Shown here piece after piece: positions 37,288 through 40,459 of a stretch of DNA of 40,459 bases. Within the stretch, counting starts at the first letter, position 1; each line of letters opens with the position of its first letter. The stretch is taken from IMG/VR virus record IMGVR_UViG_3300032083_002722, positions 1 through 40,459 of that record, one strand, 5' to 3'. The position numbers and the translations under genes were made by a program. Under the pieces are notes generated by a model. The model was not told the DNA's origin and made no database searches. It saw only the letters and a program-made list of their open reading frames with translations. This DNA comes from a virus.

Positions 37288-40200
37288 GTTAACTGGTTAG
37301 CCATTCTTCTTTTTTCTATAGCTTGCCCAGTTGAATCAAAGGGGAATAAATCTCCTACTCCTAAACTAGCTATTCCTGCGTTATTATCTACACTGGCTTG
37401 AGTTGGAGATATTACAGGGGCAGCAGGTAGAACAGGAGGAATATTTAATTCTTCTCCTCTTTCAGGGTTAAAGGATTGATTTGGTAAAGGCACTACAGTT
37501 TCGTTTTCAACAGGAGCTTCAAGGGCATCGATTTCTACTACAGGTTGATTTGAGCTAACACCGAACTCCGTAGTAGGGTCTTCACCTTGATAATCAACAC
37601 CTGTTCTAAACAAATAATTATTAATTAACCGATTATATTTAGGCAAAATGCCACCAACGCCTACTTCTGGAGGTTGATTAGTGGCTAATAGTTTAGCTAT
37701 CTCAGGATCAAACATCATAGCCCTAAACATTTCGTCTGCTCTAACAGAGCCTTGTTTTGCAAAAGATCTTACTAATAAGTTCAATGCTACAAATTGTCCG
37801 CTTATACGACTTTCTTTAGCTGCTCTAATTTGGCTTGAAGCAGAAGGGATAGAAACCCCTGTTAGTTGGTTGAATTTTTCTGCAAACCCTGCTGCTGTTC
37901 CACTTAATCGTTTTAACATTTCAGGGTTGATTCCTGTTCTATTAAACCTATCTGTAACATCAGCTATTATTTTTAGATTTCTAATATGTTCTGGTGTGAA
38001 CGCATTTTGTAAAGACCTAGCTATATCGCTCGTCTCAACATCAAGCAACTCTGAAAAATTTCTAGGGTTTTCTAAAGCAGAAGGGTTTTCTGAAAGAGCT
38101 TTTCTTGTTATAGCAGCAAGGAACGCTTTTTCAGCTTCTTTTGCCCCGAAATTCTTTACAAACTCACCTTTAGGGTCAAGGATTTTTGTTTTTAACTCTA
38201 ACATTAATTTAGGACTTCTTAAAGCATCACCTACAAATTGTTCTGGAGTTTCACTACCTGATGTATTTTTTAAAATAGCTTTATTTAATAAGTTGTTTGC
38301 TACAGCTTCTTTTCTACCTGTTAACTCTCTGTTTCTAAGAACCATGTCATCTAAAAGAGTTTTAGTATCTTTAAATTTTGCAGATAAACCTAACTCTGTT
38401 AGCATAGCATCATTATCATTTACCCAAGTATTGAATTTTTCTGGTTTAAACTGTGCTAAATTGTCAGAGTATGCTGCCCCTCTAAGCCTATCTAACAAAA
38501 TGCTTTCCATATTATCTACATATGCTTGGTCATCACCAAATAACTTCATAAACTGTTTTGCTGTATTTGTGTCTTTTAAAAAAGCTTCGGCTACATTTTC
38601 ATCAGGAATCCTATATATAGGATCTGCTGATATATTCCCAGGTCCTTTTGCAGCGATTTTTATTAATCCGCTACGTTCAAAAGGAACAATAATATTTTCT
38701 CCATACCATGTATTAAATTTCTGAAAGTTTTTACCAATAGCTGAGTTTGTTCTGCCAAACTGTTCTGCCATACCATCTAGTTCTTTAGCTAAAACTGTTA
38801 GTTCTCTCACTTGTGTGCCGTTCCTATTAGCCGCAGCTTGACCTATCGCACTGGTTACTTGGTTTCTGAACGACCGCCAATCTTGAAAATTAATTCTATT
38901 ATTTGTTCCAAACTTTTTATCAATAAAAGTTTTTACAAAAGGGTGAACTTTTTCTAAAGAAATATCTAAAGCATCTATGTTTAATTCTTGTCTAACATTG
39001 TTTTGAGCAGCAAGAGTTTGTTCTGCTGTCGCTAACATAGTTGAATCATTTATTTTTAATTTTTTAGCAAGGTTTTCTGCACTTTCTTTTGCTACTTCAT
39101 ACTTTTTTAAATAATCCGCACGAATATTTATACCAGCAGATTTAGCCTCTTTTGAATTAAATAGTGGGATAACACCATCAGCATCATGCATCATTTTATC
39201 CCAAGCAGTAGTTATATCAAACCCTTCTTGATCTAATAGTGCTATAGTTGAAGTGTACTGTTTTTTCAAAGGATCATAAATAAATAAAGGTGCATCACCT
39301 TCTGTAAAAGCAACATTCTTTTGGTTTTCAGGGTTTAAAATACTGCTAAGAAACTTTCTGTTAGCAAGTAAGGCGGCTTCTTTTCTATTCATATTAGCTT
39401 CAACAAAAGCAGGTCTTGCTGTGCCACCAGACCCTATCTCCATCTCAGCTGCTTTTTGTGTGTTTAGAAGTTTAGGATCTAAAGTTCTTTCTGCAGGAGT
39501 TATTATTACTTTTTCGTTTACTTCAGTAAACCTGTTTAATGTTTTTTCTATTTCAGTGGCTTCGGCTATATTTTTTTGTACCACAGCACTTCTTTGTGCA
39601 GACCTTAAATCTTCTCTAAGGATACCTTCTACTGCTTTGCCTCTTGCACCTTCTGTTAATTTAGATATAGGCACAGTATCCTCTGCAGTAACAATACTTT
39701 TGCCCATCCTATACTCAGGAAGTCCAATATTTTTTACCCATCGAAAAGCATTGCTCATAGGAGATAAATTTTTAACAACTGTAAAAGCACCTCCTAAAGT
39801 AAGAGGAGCCCCTATAGCACCAATACCTGTGTTAGTTTCAAAAACATCTTCTTCTACTTGTTGCCCAACACCTGAAAGACCAGACAGTGCTGTTTCAACA
39901 CCTACTGTTGTAGCAGGCGCACTTCTAAAAGGATTTAAAAAAGCATCTCGCACATTGTCCCAAGGTATTTTCTTCCCTACTTTTTCAACAACCGTAGGAA
40001 CTTTACTTATTCCTGCGGCTATTTTTTGTGCTATAGTAGAAGGCACTACAAAAGAACTAGCAAACCCAGAAGTATCAGCAAGTTGATTTAAATAAGAATC
40101 ATCTTTAGTTGCTCCAACATACTCTCCTGAACCAATGGATAAAAGGTACGGCACAATAGTTTTTGCCCTTTCATAATCTCCTGAAGCACCTATTCTTTGC

Positions 40201-40459
40201 AATAAATCTTTATCATAAACATCAGGAAAACCTGCTGCATCTAAAGCTACATTTAAAGTATTTAATACTGAATCAGGCACAGCATAAACCATTTTATTAA
40301 ACGAACGCATAAATTGTCCAGCACCTGTAGCACCTAATGTTGTGTCTAATCCTTTTAACAAAGCAGGGGCATTTTCTACTAGTGCTTTTTCAAACTCTAC
40401 ATTAGCTCCTTCTGTAACCATACCTGTTACCCTACTGGGTTTTTTGATAATTTCTGCTA
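37284..40459 (-). CDS. Large internal virion-type protein, 5' end beyond the window
   Basis: More than 1045 residues. The frame remains open from the first ATG (40421) to the right edge, encoding about 12 further sensible codons upstream (IIKKPSRVTG), so the true start is probably outside. The sequence is helical and Ala/Asn/Lys-rich with no catalytic motif: GATGAGQFMRSFNKMVYAVP, then VETALSGLSGVGQQVEEDVF and a Pro-rich C-terminus PPVLPAAPVISPTQ. Length, composition and expected place after tail genes suggest an internal core/DNA-ejection protein. A tail-associated role is an alternative. Confidence 0.6.
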   Translation of the reverse strand, partial: AEIIKKPSRVTGMVTEGANVEFEKALVENAPALLKGLDTTLGATGAGQFMRSFNKMVYAVPDSVLNTLNVALDAAGFPDVYDKDLLQRIGASGDYERAKTIVPYLLSIGSGEYVGATKDDSYLNQLADTSGFASSFVVPSTIAQKIAAGISKVPTVVEKVGKKIPWDNVRDAFLNPFRSAPATTVGVETALSGLSGVGQQVEEDVFETNTGIGAIGAPLTLGGAFTVVKNLSPMSNAFRWVKNIGLPEYRMGKSIVTAEDTVPISKLTEGARGKAVEGILREDLRSAQRSAVVQKNIAEATEIEKTLNRFTEVNEKVIITPAERTLDPKLLNTQKAAEMEIGSGGTARPAFVEANMNRKEAALLANRKFLSSILNPENQKNVAFTEGDAPLFIYDPLKKQYTSTIALLDQEGFDITTAWDKMMHDADGVIPLFNSKEAKSAGINIRADYLKKYEVAKESAENLAKKLKINDSTMLATAEQTLAAQNNVRQELNIDALDISLEKVHPFVKTFIDKKFGTNNRINFQDWRSFRNQVTSAIGQAAANRNGTQVRELTVLAKELDGMAEQFGRTNSAIGKNFQKFNTWYGENIIVPFERSGLIKIAAKGPGNISADPIYRIPDENVAEAFLKDTNTAKQFMKLFGDDQAYVDNMESILLDRLRGAAYSDNLAQFKPEKFNTWVNDNDAMLTELGLSAKFKDTKTLLDDMVLRNRELTGRKEAVANNLLNKAILKNTSGSETPEQFVGDALRSPKLMLELKTKILDPKGEFVKNFGAKEAEKAFLAAITRKALSENPSALENPRNFSELLDVETSDIARSLQNAFTPEHIRNLKIIADVTDRFNRTGINPEMLKRLSGTAAGFAEKFNQLTGVSIPSASSQIRAAKESRISGQFVALNLLVRSFAKQGSVRADEMFRAMMFDPEIAKLLATNQPPEVGVGGILPKYNRLINNYLFRTGVDYQGEDPTTEFGVSSNQPVVEIDALEAPVENETVVPLPNQSFNPERGEELNIPPVLPAAPVISPTQASVDNNAGIASLGVGDLFPFDSTGQAIEKRRMANQLT

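Noticed and set aside
37681-38724. 347-codon plus-strand open frame
   Set aside because: It lies entirely antisense to the long virion ORF, has no ribosome site or recognisable domain, and its composition is that of a reverse-frame shadow.
39421-40086. 221-codon plus-strand open frame
   Set aside because: Also antisense to the same ORF; Ser/Phe-rich shadow sequence with no motif.
1-40459. Direct circular closure of the window
   Set aside because: Joining the ends puts a TAG stop after 24 codons of the left gene and is out of frame with the right ORF.

Overview
The window is a low-GC segment of a tailed double-stranded DNA phage (Caudoviricetes). All but one of its genes lie on the minus strand. 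The gene content resembles uncultured marine phages of Gram-negative bacteria: a GroES-like co-chaperonin, a family A DNA polymerase, a large class of small membrane and exported proteins, and a 3TM gene-transfer-agent-type holin. This host inference comes from gene content only; nothing in the window names a host. No integrase, repressor, tRNA or CRISPR was found.

Layout, read right to left along minus-strand transcription. The right edge (37284-40459) is a very long, probably internal-virion ORF that stays open to the window edge. It meets, tail to tail, the only plus-strand gene, a SNF2-type helicase (35848-37287). A replication and nucleotide block follows (35508 down to 22157): small replication-associated proteins, an SSB-like protein ending in DDEIPF, an archaeo-eukaryotic-type primase (AEP), a UvrD/Rep-like helicase, a DUF932 protein, a putative DNA-hypermodification cassette, Pol A and an HD phosphohydrolase. 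The cassette contains a 5-hmdU-kinase-helical/aGPT-Pplase-like protein, a GT-B glycosyltransferase, a thymidylate-synthase/dUMP-hydroxymethylase-family enzyme and an FkbM methyltransferase. It is closed by ATGA overlaps and followed by an Nmad1-like protein and zinc-ribbon genes.

A region of small accessory genes (22091 down to 14255) comes next. It holds terminase small subunit, a PD-(D/E)XK nuclease, a small ribbon-helix-helix-like protein, two paralogous genes of unknown function, tiny membrane ORFs, and unusually repeat-rich non-coding DNA. Packaging and head genes follow (14031 to 394): terminase large subunit, portal, small basic/glycine-rich proteins, an island of signal-peptide proteins with pilin- and chaperone-like features, a lysis module (coiled-coil membrane protein, EF-hand membrane protein, holin, GH108 endolysin), GroES, scaffold, decoration and major capsid. 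Tail genes are absent and should lie beyond position 1, so the window is not a complete genome.

The most interesting points are: the hypermodification cassette; a duplicated non-coding element bounded by inverted TATAAT-containing arms, lying upstream of both the terS gene and the replication operon; repeated stop-codon-to-start-codon promoter cassettes between accessory genes; a G-run cluster with three nearby palindromes next to terminase; and a pair of diverged paralogs of unlike base composition.
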